NCBI GenBank assembly: GCA_009760855.2
Contig: WPIO01000004.1
Coordinates: 9,638,001 to 9,702,000, forward strand
Direction: 5' to 3'
Source: Cristatella mucedo
Lineage: Eukaryota > Bryozoa > Phylactolaemata > Cristatellidae
Length of the DNA stretch: 64,000 bases
Numbering within the stretch: position 1 is the stretch's first letter; each line of letters begins with the position of its first letter. Of this stretch, positions 1 to 11,599 are shown one piece after another. Position numbers and translations under genes: made by a program. The notes under the pieces were generated by a model, which worked only from the letters and a program-made list of their open reading frames with translations, was not told the origin of the DNA and searched no databases.

Positions 1-1079
1 CGATTTATCGATAGTTTGATTCCATCAAAAAGGCAGAAGATACCTAGCCAGGAGCGATCGGTAGGTGCTCGCAATAACGATCTTAGTGGCACACCGGCAG
101 TGTCCCCACCTAGCTGACATGGGCCGCGGATGATACCGCGGCATCGAAGTGGACTTGTGGTTTACGCAACGACAAAAATAATATTATAACGTCTCATATA
201 GCCTGGCTAAAGGCGAAATGCGTCAGCTTCAGCGTAAAAAAATTCAAGCGCTTTTCCTGCAGCTTGAACACTGATTACTGTACTAATTATAAAGAGCTTC
301 CCAAACTTCAGGCATCACCAACAGCCACTAATGGTCAAAAACGCGTCAAATGCAAAATATAGTGGCCATTAAAGACCGTGCGGAAAGTATTTGACGTAGT
401 TGAACTTTACGTAGCCTTAATCCAAGCTGAATCTTTCGCAAGGTTAGGTTCACCATGCAGAGAGAACTTTGTATTGAGTCATTTATCAGGCTGGTGTAAC
501 TATGATGCTAAAACTGACAGCTCGGTTGTAACCAGCTTCAACCAAACACTTATAGCACTGCAAGCAAGCAGCCTCCTCGCTCTAGTATTCAGTCTCTAAA
601 TCAGGGTGGCTTTACCCCAAACGTACCTTGAATAATTAAACTAATTTGATTCCTAAATGCAATTCGTGCTATTTGTACCCGCTTCAGCTTGAAGCACGAG
701 TGAGAATTGGTTTCCTGCAGACGACCGCAACAACTTTCTTTGCTTAAGTTGATTCAAACAAGCATTGAGTAGATATTCCACAATGCCCTGTTATATGATC
801 TTCGCAAAGGAAGACATCTCATGGAGGAAGTTGCAACTGTGCATTCGAGTAGATCTTGAATTTGGACAGCTTACTGATAAGTATCACTTTAGGCTTTCCA
901 CCTGTTTCTAGTGAATCTCTGAAATTTCGCTTTTCTATTTTTCTCGCGCTGTTTTCATGGCTCCTTCCGTGCTACCGTGACAAAGAAGCAGTCCCTTCGT
1001 AGAAATTAAGTATCTTGGTAAATTAAAATTAACTTAGCTTCAATCCAGAAGTCTACCCGAGACTTTTAGTTTAAGAAAG
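1..1079. other. no recognised feature
   Basis: AT-leaning sequence with only short open frames and no recognisable protein similarity, splice-site pattern, or repeat shared with the rest of the window. Confidence 0.5.
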
Positions 1080-1500
1080 TTTGCCGACATCCAGGATAGA
1101 ATACCTGCCAGGCCAGCACTCAGTTTTTATCAATCCCTGAAGCAAATTCTGACGGTTTAAATTACATATACAGCTGAGTATCGTCAGCATAAAAGTGATA
1201 GCCTATTCCATGGGCCCAAATCACTTTTCCCAGGTGTTAAATACAAATGGAGAACAGCAACGGACCGAGAACGAACCTTTGTGGGAGTCTGCAGATGACT
1301 GGTCTACTGGATGATACCTGACCCTCACACGATCCGGGTAGAACACGATCGGACAAGTACAATTCAAATCATGCCAATGCCTCGTCTGCCAGACCAATCG
1401 CTGTTCTCAATCGTTCAAGTAGAATATCGTGATCAATATTGTCGAAGGCAGCTGATAGGTCTAGCAGCAATAGGGCACTGACATTCGCAGCATCGTTGCT
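1080..1500 (-). pseudogene. decayed LINE-A reverse transcriptase fragment
   Basis: Read on the minus strand, broken frames contain reverse transcriptase landmarks of L2/CR1-type non-LTR elements: LLLLDLSAAFDNIDH, then a damaged PQ..VLGPLLFS segment, then YHFYADDTQLY (the FxDD-type catalytic box). Stops and frame changes separate them, so it is dead. The same motifs occur in the longer copy at 51.0-53.2 kb. Confidence 0.75.
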
Positions 1501-1514
1501 GCATGGGATGTCTT

Positions 1515-1582
1515 AGGATATCATTGTGTCCGTGTGTGTGTATTGTGAGTGCGTGTGCACGTGCGTGCGTGCAAGTGTGCGA
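1515..1582. repeat. degenerate GT-rich simple repeat
   Basis: Alternating GT/GC dinucleotides (gtgtgtgt, gtgcgtgcgtgc) with interruptions, directly beside the decayed reverse transcriptase fragment. Confidence 0.7.
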
Positions 1583-1685
1583 TGTTTTCAGTCATATTCT
1601 TCTAGGGCACTTTAGGGAGTACTCATAAGCTATCCTCGTGCACAATCGAGTTGAGAGTTGCATAAGCTCGAAGAAATGGCATTCA

Positions 1686-1976
1686 CCATATTTTTACGAG
1701 TATACGTCTCACTTAGAAAGTTTTGATTGAAAAATATTATTACTGAATACATAGCTCATTTTGTAATAATATAAGTTTGCTTTTATCGTCACAGTTAGCA
1801 AGAAACTCGTCATCAGTATCACTGCCAACATCTTCATAATCTTCTACATCACTGTCAATGTCTGAATCCTCACTTTCACTGTGTGCAGTGACTGAGACTG
1901 ACTTGCAGTGTATATGTCGCAAGTTCATTTTTTCCAAAAAAATGGAAAAAGTGCGACTTATACTCGTAAAATACGG
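1686..1976 (-). mobile_element. short terminal-inverted-repeat DNA element with acidic ORF remnant
   Basis: The two ends are imperfect inverted repeats: 1686-1713 on the plus strand matches the reverse complement of 1950-1976 (core ttttacgagtata). The right end also folds on itself, because 1905-1930 is a partial reverse complement of 1940-1965 (gtgcgacttatac type). The interior encodes on the minus strand a roughly 90-residue open frame with an acidic tail rich in Ser, Asp and Glu (SESEDSDIDSDVEDYEDV). A C-terminal acidic tail is common in pogo/Tigger-type transposases, so this may be an internally deleted derivative of such an element. No catalytic domain is present. The superfamily assignment is inference. 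Confidence 0.5.
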
Positions 1977-2368
1977 TACATCGGATGACTCACGCGGCCT
2001 AGAATAATGAGCAGATGCCATTCGAGTTACACAAAAATATATACTAGCTATTCGAAACTACCTTTATTAAATATGCCGAGATACATTTATGCAGTGGCAG
2101 ATTCCAGCAGGTGGGCAAGGAGTAATTGCCACAATAGCAGGAGGGGTGGGGCAGTGACCTGGGCTGCCCCGAAAATAGGGTCAGGTCAGAGGCTTTATGG
2201 TGGAAAAGTGGGTACGGTTTTTGCAGGTCCACTTTATTTTAAGAACCTTGAAAACACTATTATTGTGTTAGTTATTATTCGCTGCATTTACAATTATTCT
2301 TAATTCCTTTTGGTTCTTGCCCCTATTTGAAAATCCGGGCTCTGTTCCTAGACTTACATATTACATAC

Positions 2369-2423
2369 ATATATATATATATTATATATATATATATATT
2401 ATTATATATATTATATATATTTT
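2369..2423. repeat. (TA)n microsatellite
   Basis: Run of TA/TAT repeats interrupted by att. Confidence 0.9.
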
Positions 2424-2463
2424 CGTGCACGTATAACCGTGTGTATGTATATTCGAATAAAAA

Positions 2464-2626
2464 AGCTTAGCTGATTCAACAGCCTCATTTATGTAGCGAC
2501 AGAAAAGCCTTTAGGACAATCAATACAGCTTGCAGGAGGCAATAAAGAATCACCCACTGAAAGACTCAAACACACGACCTGGATCATGAAGAACGAGCAC
2601 CTTACCTCTTACGCTAGGACCCAGTG
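2464..2626 (-). mobile_element. SINE-2 copy (minus)
   Basis: Starts with the reverse complement of the SINE-2 tail (ctgattcaacagcctcattt) and runs to a degenerate tRNA-like B box and A box near 2560-2620. Same order and spacing as the other copies in this window. Confidence 0.65.
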
Positions 2627-3451
2627 CAATGCCGGTGTGCATGCATATATCAAAAACTACAAAGAATATACTTCCAAGAAAATTATAAACAGAAAAAAAT
2701 GATGCTTATTGATGCCACAAAAACAATAGCGTGAACAACTACGAGAAAAAATTAGAAACCCATGCGGCTTGTCCTATCGTCGCCATCATTCAGCTTTAAC
2801 TTATCTGTTCAGTACAGTAGTGCCTTTATGCTTGGCAGACCTGGATCACAAGAGCCCCTTAGCAAATGTACCAATAGTTGAATGATAAGTATGCTTGACA
2901 CTAAAAAATCCTTGCAAACAAAGAATAGGTGCAACAAAAATGGATGTGCTTGTGTACTTTAGACAAATGACACACCATCCATCAAAACGTTATTGTCGTC
3001 TTCTCAAACCATGTCTCAGCACAAGTCGCTGGTAGATGGTGCATACCACCGCACTGTGTTGTTTAAACTGAACAAGATTTAACAAGAAATCAGCTTTTTG
3101 GTGGCTATTGAGCTAACTTCAGGCATCTGACATAGCCACACCTTCTGGAAGATGATTAACACTGGTCAAGGTTTCGAGGATCTAGTTGTTTTGATGTGAA
3201 GCCATGCACCAGACACGGTGCAAGATAAAAATGTATATCGATTCTGTGAGGTTGCAACTTAGGCAGGGCCACGTTCATCCGAGTCAGAAGCACAGTAGAA
3301 TTGCTGCTGACGCTTGACTTGTCACAGCTGCAATATTCCACCCAGGGTATGTAGGCTGGGCGGCTTTCCCACGAAACTGCACACCGTCTGGCACAAAGTG
3401 ACTGGACGGCGATAGTTCTTCTCATGCTGCCTAGCAGCAATCCTGCATGGT

Positions 3452-3612
3452 GGTAATAATAATAATTATTATTATTATTATGCACTTGATAAAGCGCCCT
3501 CAGAGAACTTAATATCTTTCTGGGCGCTTTACATTTGCTGCAAAGGGAAATGCAATTGAATGGTAAGTAAAATCATGCTTGAAAAACAAACAAAATGAAT
3601 AATATGGTACTG
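3452..3612 (-). mobile_element. LINE-A 3' end (5'-truncated, minus)
   Basis: An (AAT/ATT)n tail at 3452-3480 is followed by the reverse complement of the LINE-A 3' hairpin and 3' UTR (gcgccctcagagaactta, then gcgctttacatttgctgc). Only the last ~150 bp of the element is present, as usual for target-primed reverse transcription. Confidence 0.85.
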
Positions 3613-6600
3613 GTGGTAGACCGCCACTAAGTTCCAGCTTAAATCGCATACGTTGAGCATTGTGTTGTCTGGATTCTGATATCGACAAGCAACCCAATGC
3701 TTTGGCCAGGCTCACTGTAGCAGCCACCTAAAGGCAGAGGAGCTGTCGGGGAATGTAGACACCCAAGCTAATCGAGCCGCTTAATCAACTGACTTCGCTA
3801 TAGCTGCACAAGCAAATACAAAATGCTCATTAATTAGCCACTATTCGCTGCTGGATCTCGTTACTGCTGTTAGGGGCTCGGTGCTAAAGTTGGAGCATTC
3901 TGCTCCTGCAGCTGCACATCTGACAAGGACACGAGCTGTCCTAGAAGCGTAGCGATCTAACTTACACCAGCTGCTCTGCCCCACGCAGACAATTCTTTCT
4001 AGCTAGTGCTCGGTGCCAGTGGAAAGAGCAATTGCTGCCACGATATTGGAAAAGTCTACCTGTGACCAGCAGCAGACAGCAGCACCCAGGATCTGCGGAC
4101 AAGTCTGCATCATTTCCGGTCCAGTTGCCTCCTTGGACGTTAATCAGTGTCATCATCCATCACCAGGCACTAGTCATTCTGGCCTTTTGCTCATTCAAGA
4201 ACCTTCAGGGTTTTAAGCTTAAAGAGGAAAGCAGTGTTTAAGCCCTACGAAGAGGATGTCTGATTTCCTGCTGCTAGACGGCGATTTCCTACTAGAAGCA
4301 GAATGTCCTTGATGGTCACCCAGTCAACAGCTGCAGATCAAGGCTTCAAGCTGAATTTTTTCATTAATAACTACAACTCCTTTCACTGAACAGCACCCTT
4401 GTGACACCCTTGTGACATCCTTGTGACAGATACTTGTCGTACCATGCCAAGACCATGCTCTACAGAGAGCAAAGGCGATCAGCGACCAATAACTGTAGGA
4501 GCAAGCAGAAGAGCCAGCCTGTGTTTATAGCACCAAGTTGGTGTATTAAACACAGGCTGCTTGATACATTGACCGTGAGGACGCTCTACCTTCCCAAAGC
4601 CATGGTTAGACCAGGCTGGGTTTCACGATCCGAGGCCTAGGACAGCAGATAAGTGCAAGACTGGACTGTTTAACGACGAATCATTGAAACTGGATAAGCT
4701 CGTAAAGTTTATGCAAGACTAAAAGTAAGGATTTAACATTTATAATTGTCGAACGATGGATCTTCGAATTATTGCAGGTAGCCTTCATTCTAAACGTAGA
4801 ACTATGCAAAAGTTCGCGTGCATACAATCTCCTCGCACAAGCTCTCACCGGTTTGCTTCGTGAAAGCACAGTTCAAATAAATAGCCCGACTGTTTTTTTT
4901 TATTTCCAAGGACAGCAGATGAGCGCAAGGTCACGTCGGAGAACTGTATTGAGACAATCCACTTGTATACGATAAACCGACCAGATTGCCAAATTCTTGA
5001 ACAAAGTCTGGCGACCTCCTCTGTGACGTAGTTCGAAAGCCGAGCAGCTCGTGAACAGTCTTCCTATGGAAATTCGCTCATTGACATCGCAGGCATGCTC
5101 AAAGCTGCAAATATAGAAGTCATTCACTTTTAAGCACGGCGGATCCATTAGCAATTTACTTATCGAAACTGCAAAGACATCTTGCTCTTTTGGAAGGTCT
5201 TGTCAGGCTTGGGTGCTGACGTCCTGAGGCAGCCAACGCTAATGCAACGATTTGCAGTGGTTTTCCTGGAAATAACAAATGAACCGATGATCCGGTTCCT
5301 GCTAAATTCTCCCGACAAGCGTGTTCAGTTTACGTGCAATTTACGACTGGTGACACGGGTTTGTTAGTGTTATGTTTCAATACGTCCGATATGGCTTGAT
5401 CACAGAGGATCGTGCAATAATGACCTACAGTAGACGAAATCTGTAGCTTTCGATACGGTAACGTGGACGGCTAAGGAAAGAGCAGGCAAATTATGCAATC
5501 CGCCTCTAAGTGTCGACGGCGGCGCGAGTTTCCCTTTTTCAACAGACTTTAGCCTTTGCTAAATAACTGGAAACATCCACTGCCGGCGCATCCGATGCGA
5601 GCCTCCGACACAGCGAGTCCCGGATCCTCGTCGGATGCTCTCCGTGACCAAGCGCCCTACGCGTGGGCTTTGGCATAGCCCCCTCCCCCAGCCAGTGCCA
5701 GCCCTGTCGTTTGTTCGCACAGCAGAGAGCCAGCCGATGCCCAACACCGACAGTTTATTACCACGCACGGAGCCGAAGAGCGCACGGCTCTCTTCGGCCC
5801 CTGCTCTCACTCGACTGCCCCGACCCCTTGGGCCGACCCCGATGGCGAATCCACCATCTGCTCACCAGCGAGTTATCGGCCCGTGTCAATACCTCATTAG
5901 AAGCTGACCACAGCTGTGCACAGGCTCCTCTCGGGGATGCTCCCACCAGCTGTTGAGGAAAGGAGCGGTACCAGTCTGCATGCAATCGAACTACAAGCCC
6001 TAGGCATTAGTCGGCATCAGTCATTATTTATCTTCGACAGGCTGTTTTATTGGTGACTAAATCGTGCTTGGGCGCGCTCGTGCGGTTTCCTGGCTTAGCA
6101 GGATTCGAGGCGACAAGTTGGCGCCGCCGCGGAGACGACGCGATTAGGACAGACAGATTGGCGCCGGAGTGGCTTTGGCATTGGTGCGTCGCGAGCGTCG
6201 AAGGGGGAGGAGTACCCGCGCCTGGAGAAGCGTTCTACCGTCCTGCTTCTTGCTGGCTGCGAACATCTAGCCACACTGTAAGTTGCTAGTAGGCGGAAGT
6301 CAGACTGCAGGTCATCATTACGGTTGGCGAGTGGGTTCGCAAAAAGAAAGCATAATTTTTAACATCTGGATTTAGGTGCTTTGATCAATTGTGAATAGAT
6401 CTAGCTAACTCTTTGGCCGTAATCCCATTTTGAACTTATTTGGCCGCTTCGCTTATCACAGGGCTTGCCTCTAGCTCTGAGTGGGCGGCAGCAGCGGCAA
6501 CTGCACGCTAGGAAGAAGCAGTAGCAAACGGCCCTGACCTTTTATACTCAAATCTCTCTATTAGTTCGACTCGGAAGCGGGGATTGCTGCCGTAAATAAA

Positions 6601-6827
6601 GTATTTGACGCTTTTCCATACTGTATGCTTCAGCGGTTGCTTAAGTAGCCAACTCACGCGATACCCGGTCACCTTGTACAAAGCCTACTGTTGCTGAGTG
6701 ACTTGACTACAATAGGGTGTTGTAGTTAGTACCACATTTGTTGGCCAACTCTTATCGTCGCTAAATAGCTAATTGATCATTGACCGATTTTCAGGCCGTA
6801 GAAGCTTCTACTTCAGTCACGCTGCCG
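3613..6827. other. no recognised gene; short tandem repeat near 4.4 kb
   Basis: Contains only short open frames, overlapping on both strands, without recognisable domains. Around 4395-4428 an 11-12 bp unit (cccttgtgacat type) is repeated three times. The block 5560-6300 is GC-rich but I could not tie it to a gene. Confidence 0.4.
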
Positions 6828-6916
6828 TATAATAATAATAATACACTTGATAAAGCACCCTCAGAGAACTCAATCTCTTTCTAGGCGCTTTAAATTTGCT
6901 GCAAAGGGAATGGCGC
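6828..6916 (-). mobile_element. LINE-A 3' end (minus)
   Basis: An (AAT)n tail followed by the LINE-A hairpin (aagcaccctcagagaactca ... taggcgcttta) and tgctgcaaaggg. Confidence 0.85.
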
Positions 6917-7346
6917 TAAGATTTTTCCCGACTTCAAGTAAACGTCTTAATTGCTCCGTGCCAGAAATCATCCGTGCAGTAGATGTGCACGTTCGATGCC
7001 AGCTTAGCGGGAGCTGTGCTGTAGCTCTCGGCGTCGCCGTTAAAAAATAGTTACGAGAGCAGCACAACACGGATGCCCGCTCCTCGCAGGCCCAGAGATG
7101 CGCACAGATCGCTTTACGACGTCCGGAAGCCAAGACTAGATTGACGACCCATGCGACGATGCACTGATTAAGTCAGCGAATGCGACTGAATTAGAAAACG
7201 CCAAGATCGTCAACGGAACGAAGTGCCTCGCGATCAGACTTTGGACGCAATAGCTAGCAGAGCGCCGCAGCGTTCCACGCGTCTTCCTATCTGCACCGTC
7301 TTTCTCCGGCTCGGCCTCAGATTTTGCATCGGCAAAAATTCATTTC

Positions 7347-7437
7347 ACTTAATAACAATACATTTGTATAGCGCCATCCGAGAACTGAATCTTTTTCTAG
7401 GCACTTTGCAGGCGCAGCAAAGAAAGCACTTTTTTCA
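7347..7437 (-). mobile_element. diverged LINE-A 3' end (minus)
   Basis: aataacaatacatttgtata followed by a diverged hairpin (gcgccatccgagaactgaat ... taggcactttgc) and gcagcaaagaaagc. The atttgtata junction is typical of older LINE-A copies here. Confidence 0.7.
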
Positions 7438-7566
7438 AGGCCGCCTGCCTCATCCGCCGCTTCTCTCAGCGCTCACTCGTGACGTTGCGGCAGCAAATTG
7501 CCTCGCTACAGTGGGTCGCTTTGCGACGACGTAGCGATCGTCCTTGCAAACGCGAATAGCATCCCT

Positions 7567-7738
7567 CTACACTAGGTAAGGCGGTTGCTTTCACTACCTC
7601 GGTCCCGTGGTTGTGGGTTCGATTCCTGTGGTGGGCGATTCTTTATCGCCACTGCAAGCGGTGGTGATAGGCGTAAAGGCTCTTCTGTCGCTATACAAAA
7701 AGAGGCTGTTTAATCAGCTAGGATTTTTTTTAGGGTCG
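7567..7738 (+). mobile_element. SINE-2 copy (plus)
   Basis: A tRNA-like head with an A box around ggtaaggcggttgc and an exact B box core ggttcgattcc, then the SINE-2 body (actgcaagcggtggtgatag) and tail (agaggctgtttaatcagct). Closely matches the copies at 24.3 and 13.8 kb. Confidence 0.85.
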
Positions 7739-7939
7739 GCGAGCATTGCCCTCGCTTTGAGAGTGGGCGTGGTCTCTGCCGAGTCTCGTGCGGCGGCGAC
7801 CTAGTGCGGCTGGTGGCGGTGATGCGGTCGCGCGGATGGGCACACGTGACGAGCCTCTCGCTCGTCGTGAAATAAAATCTTAATTAATAAAACAAATAAA
7901 CAGAATTAATAAGAAATAATACAAAAACTAACAGATAAA

Positions 7940-8245
7940 ATTGTATCGCGACCAAACGAGCGCATGGCATAGTGGCGAGCGTTCACGCGCGAGAAGTCGC
8001 CGGCGAACTTTCTCCGCGCGCCGTGATTGCCGCGGGCGCAAGCGCCTTGAGTTCGGCGGCGCGGCAGTGCGACGCCGCCGCGATCGCGCCGAGCGCAAGC
8101 ACGCTCAGCGCTCGTCGGCCCCCGTCCTTAACTCGAAGTCGCAAGCAGCTCTTTCATTTGCAGCGGCGCGGACGTTCGAGCGTTACGGCGGTGTCGGTCG
8201 TCGCCAGCGCACGAACGCACGAACGAGCAAAGTCTGAGGGAGTAG
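7940..8245. promoter_or_regulatory. CpG-dense block
   Basis: Unusually rich in CG dinucleotides (for example gcgcgccgtgattgccgcgg) compared with the AT-rich flanks. Frames stay open on several frames at once, which is expected from the composition and is not evidence of coding. It could be an unmethylated promoter island or GC-rich repeat remnant. No gene can be attached to it. Confidence 0.35.
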
Positions 8246-8466
8246 TCTGAGAGACGATGGGTGTCGGGCCCGTAATATCGGCAACGCGCTCTTTCTGCCG
8301 CGAGCTCACGTTTGTTCTTCAACGGCTTGGACCAATCAAAGTTAGGCACAAAGGGCCTGATTCTGCACTTGCGCATGCAGTTTACGTGCTAACGAGGCAT
8401 AACATTGCTTCTTTATTTGCTGATGGATTTCCGATCTGGACTGGTCTAGCGACTTTTGCGTGCAGC

Positions 8467-8600
8467 GCTGGTTTGGCCCAGTGGTTAAGGCGCATCGCCC
8501 CGACCAAGGCCTGGCCGAGGTCGTGGGCTCGAGCCCCGTGGCACATGTGAAGCGCCTAAATAGAGATTAAGTTCTCTTAGGGCGCTATACAAATGAATTA
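8467..8600 (+). mobile_element. SINE-1 copy: tRNA head plus LINE-A-like 3' tail
   Basis: The head holds an A box matching tRNA consensus (tggcccagtgg) and a B box-like gggctcgagcccc. The tail (gcgcctaaatagagattaag ... gggcgctatacaaatga) has the same layout as the LINE-A 3' hairpin. It is not a tRNA gene: the anticodon and acceptor stems do not close and the unit is fused to the LINE tail. Confidence 0.8.
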
Positions 8601-8963
8601 AATGGTTACTATTTTTATTTATACTGCAACAAATCCTGCGTGTTGCTTTAGAGCTGCTCCGCCCCCCGATAGAAAGGCAGTCGTAGAACTGGCGTGCACT
8701 TACCACTTTGCTCAAGCCTACGCAATTCCATACAGCAGGACATGCGTCCGAGGAAGAACATTCCGAACAATCTGCTATATACGTAGGTAGTCTCGGTATC
8801 TCGGCCACTCCCGCAGGGCGTCAAGACATGCTACATGTTTTTCGCTAACTTGCAGGTTCTGCGTTATATATTTCTTTATAAAAAAGGATCTCTTATCTCC
8901 ATCGCAACCTTGCAATTTGTCAGAGCGTGCACCGCTGCCAAGGACGCTACGAGGATCGCGCCG

Positions 8964-9007
8964 GAATTACCCTCACCCGCGCCAGAATTACCCTCGCCCG
9001 CGCCGAA
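8964..9007. repeat. two-copy 21-bp tandem repeat
   Basis: The unit gcgcc(g/a)gaattaccctc is repeated in tandem twice with one or two differences, followed by a partial third start. Confidence 0.75.
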
Positions 9008-9064
9008 TCTCTGCATGGAAGCTGTAAGCGACGAGAAGGCACGTCAGCGACCTCGCCTCGCAGA

Positions 9065-9163
9065 TATAATACTAATAACAATGCATTCGTATAGCGCCGT
9101 CGGAGAACTGAATCTCTCTAGGCACTTTACACATGCTGCATATAAAGCATTACCGAATGTTTG
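9065..9163 (-). mobile_element. diverged LINE-A 3' end (minus)
   Basis: aataacaatgcattcgtata, then a diverged hairpin (gcgccgtcggagaactgaat ... taggcactttac) and tgctgcatataaagcatt. A younger copy begins within 10 bp, at 9168. Confidence 0.75.
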
Positions 9164-9164
9164 G

Positions 9165-9378
<214 letters not shown>

Positions 9379-10339
9379 CATCAGCAGCAGGCATTGCGTA
9401 AGCAGGTCATGCGCACGAAGGACGAATCGCAAAGACCCAAGCGCAGATGCGATTCCGACGGATTTGTTTGAGCTAACCGGTAGCTCCTAGACTGCGCTCG
9501 GCGGGAAAGCCGATCGTCGCTGCCATTGGTGACGACGCGGCCAGAGCGCGGAAATCCGAACGCAGCACGCACGCGAGCCCGGGTCTGGGCATTTAGCCCC
9601 AGGAGTTATCCCTCCGATGTTAATGGCGCCTCACCAGCCGTCCGACGGCTCGTCTTACCTACATTTACTAACTTTGCCTATCCCCGCAAACTCTACGTTC
9701 TCCAAAACTTGGTGCTGCTCTGCGATAATTGATCCGCGTGTCACCACCTGCATTAGCGTTGTGAGTCGCCCGACCGTCTACGCCGTCTAGGGTAATACCC
9801 CGTGCGTCGCGGCGTAACGCTTACCGCGACACCTACTGTCCGACAACATTGACTATTGCGTAGCGCAATAGAATTAATATAAAGTCTTCATAGAAATGCA
9901 AGTTTAATGCGATAGAGGACCTTGGTGCTGTCTGTACGTTCCTGCCGTCCGGAAGCACCATAGTGGCCGCCGATTTGCGCTGCGCTGACAAATATGCCTT
10001 GATCCGGCGCGGCGTGTACGTTATCTTTGCGCCGACGCTAAGCGCAGCCCGCCGTTCGGTCAAATTTGTCTTTCAGGCCTGACTTGTGCGAACTCCCAGC
10101 GCGCACGCGCGCGCGTGTCGTTCGGCAGACCTCACGACTACTTACTTAAGTGCTAGCCGGACGTCATGGTAAGCACATTGTATGCTGTTTTTCAATTGAA
10201 CGGGCTTTGGTTTTAACGCGGTCCGCATTGAAATCCTGAGACCATCGTGGCGACCACGAGTATTTTGCTGTAGCATTTCCACATGTCGTCCGGTTGACTC
10301 ATCGAGCAGCAGGGGCGAGGGAGAGATTTTCGTTCGAGT

Positions 10340-10482
10340 GGCATTGACGTCAAGCGTCATCAAGTCTCGTGGGTTCGAGTCCCGTTGCTGGCGATTCTGT
10401 ACTGATCGCTGCAGGGGGGGAGCGTGGTAACGGCTGATGCTCATCTACTGCTTCGACAATGAAGCTGCTGAATCAGTTGACC
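10340..10482 (+). mobile_element. degraded SINE-2 copy (plus)
   Basis: B box-like gtgggttcgagtcccg, a body fragment (gatcgctgcagg) interrupted by a G run, and a tail ending gctgctgaatcagttgacc. The A box is not clear. Confidence 0.5.
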
Positions 10483-10921
10483 TTCTTTTATTTTACTTTT
10501 ACCGAGCAGATGTCTTACCGTGTGGTCTCTTGAGGGCATCTACTAGTCCTGAACCAGAGCTAGGTCTTGCGGTGGATAGTATTCCGAGTTTCTGTACGCC
10601 CCCCTGTACAGCACGGCCATTAAGGCGACGGCTGTCGAAAGGAGGCTTGCTGCTTGCTTGTCAATGGGTGGCAGCCCCCAAAGAGTGGGCCGCAGTAGCA
10701 AATAGCTGCATGACTATTGTTAACTGCATATCGGTGGCATGTGCTGTTTCGTACTGCTAGCAGTTCAGCACGATCGTCTTTCTTGCCACGCGCCTGCTCA
10801 TCGCATCAGCGTAATATTTGTGCAGCTTCTGTCTAGCTCACGCTGGGCTGGCCGCTGCCGGTTCTTCGTGTAGCGTTCGAGCTGTGCCCGACTGACAAGG
10901 TTAAGCAGAACTCGTGCGCCA

Positions 10922-11272
10922 ATGTCGTCTGAGGTCAGTGGTCGTGCCGGCCTCTCGGGTACCGATGTCAAGCATGACCCTGACGAGAGCATGTTCTTCG
11001 TCGAGATTGGAAAGAAAAAAGCCTGGGTTCATTACGTAAAAGACCACGCCGGGAATTATGACTTCGACCATACGTTCGTGCCGAAGGACTTCCGGGGCCA
11101 GGGTTTAGCCGGCACACTGGCCGATGTAGCTTTCAAGCACGTGGCCAGTGTTGGTGCTAAGATGAGGCTAAGCTGTTCCTACCTCCAGCACTACCATCAG
11201 CAGCATCCTGACAAGGAACGTGACAAACGACTTCTAAATGACCGAGTACTTGCAAACGGACCCGACACTTAA
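10922..11272 (+). CDS. NATD1: NATD1-like GNAT-fold N-acetyltransferase domain protein
   Basis: 116-residue protein of the NATD1 (GTLF3B) family, small proteins with a GCN5-related N-acetyltransferase fold; the substrate is not established, so catalysis is assumed rather than known. Conserved features: VPKDFRGQGLAG at about residues 53-64, which holds the acetyl-CoA binding loop R-G-Q-G-L-A, and a conserved end block around residues 81-96 (MRLSCSYLQHYHQQHP). Length is close to the ~113 residues usual for the family. The start at 10922 fits the family length, and in-frame stops lie upstream. The whole gene is one uninterrupted exon here, although the other genes at 25-53 kb are split into short exons; it may be a retrocopy or have lost introns. 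It has a ~310-base 3' UTR. Confidence 0.88.
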   Translation: MSSEVSGRAGLSGTDVKHDPDESMFFVEIGKKKAWVHYVKDHAGNYDFDHTFVPKDFRGQGLAGTLADVAFKHVASVGAKMRLSCSYLQHYHQQHPDKERDKRLLNDRVLANGPDT

Positions 11273-11580
11273 CGCTGGCTAGCCTGTCCCAGTGGAAGCT
11301 GCTTCCATTCGTGATCGAATGTTTCAGGCAGCCATGCCATGCTGTGCCATCGGAACTGAAGGCACAGCATTCATCGATCAAGGGAGGCAGAACTTCGTAC
11401 TAAGCATCGGTTCCTCATCATCACGATGCATCGTTGACCATGCAGTATTTCCTGCTGTGTGCAGCTCTTGCATTTTGCAAGCATTCTGCTGTGTGAACGT
11501 CGGGCAGGCACGCCATGTTTTGACTATCTCACTCACAAATCAGCCTAGCATGCTGCTGTTACTGGTCTTTGGGGATTCGT

Positions 11581-11586
11581 ATTAAA
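11581..11586 (+). terminator. poly(A) signal ATTAAA for NATD1
   Basis: ATTAAA lies 309 bases after the NATD1 stop codon, in a sensible position for a 3' UTR end. It is the commonest variant of the canonical hexamer. Confidence 0.55.
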
Positions 11587-11599
11587 GACGTCCACTCTT

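Noticed and set aside
8467-8545. tRNA gene-like sequence
   Set aside because: It has A and B boxes but no closed cloverleaf, recurs fused to the same LINE-type tail, and is explained as a SINE head.
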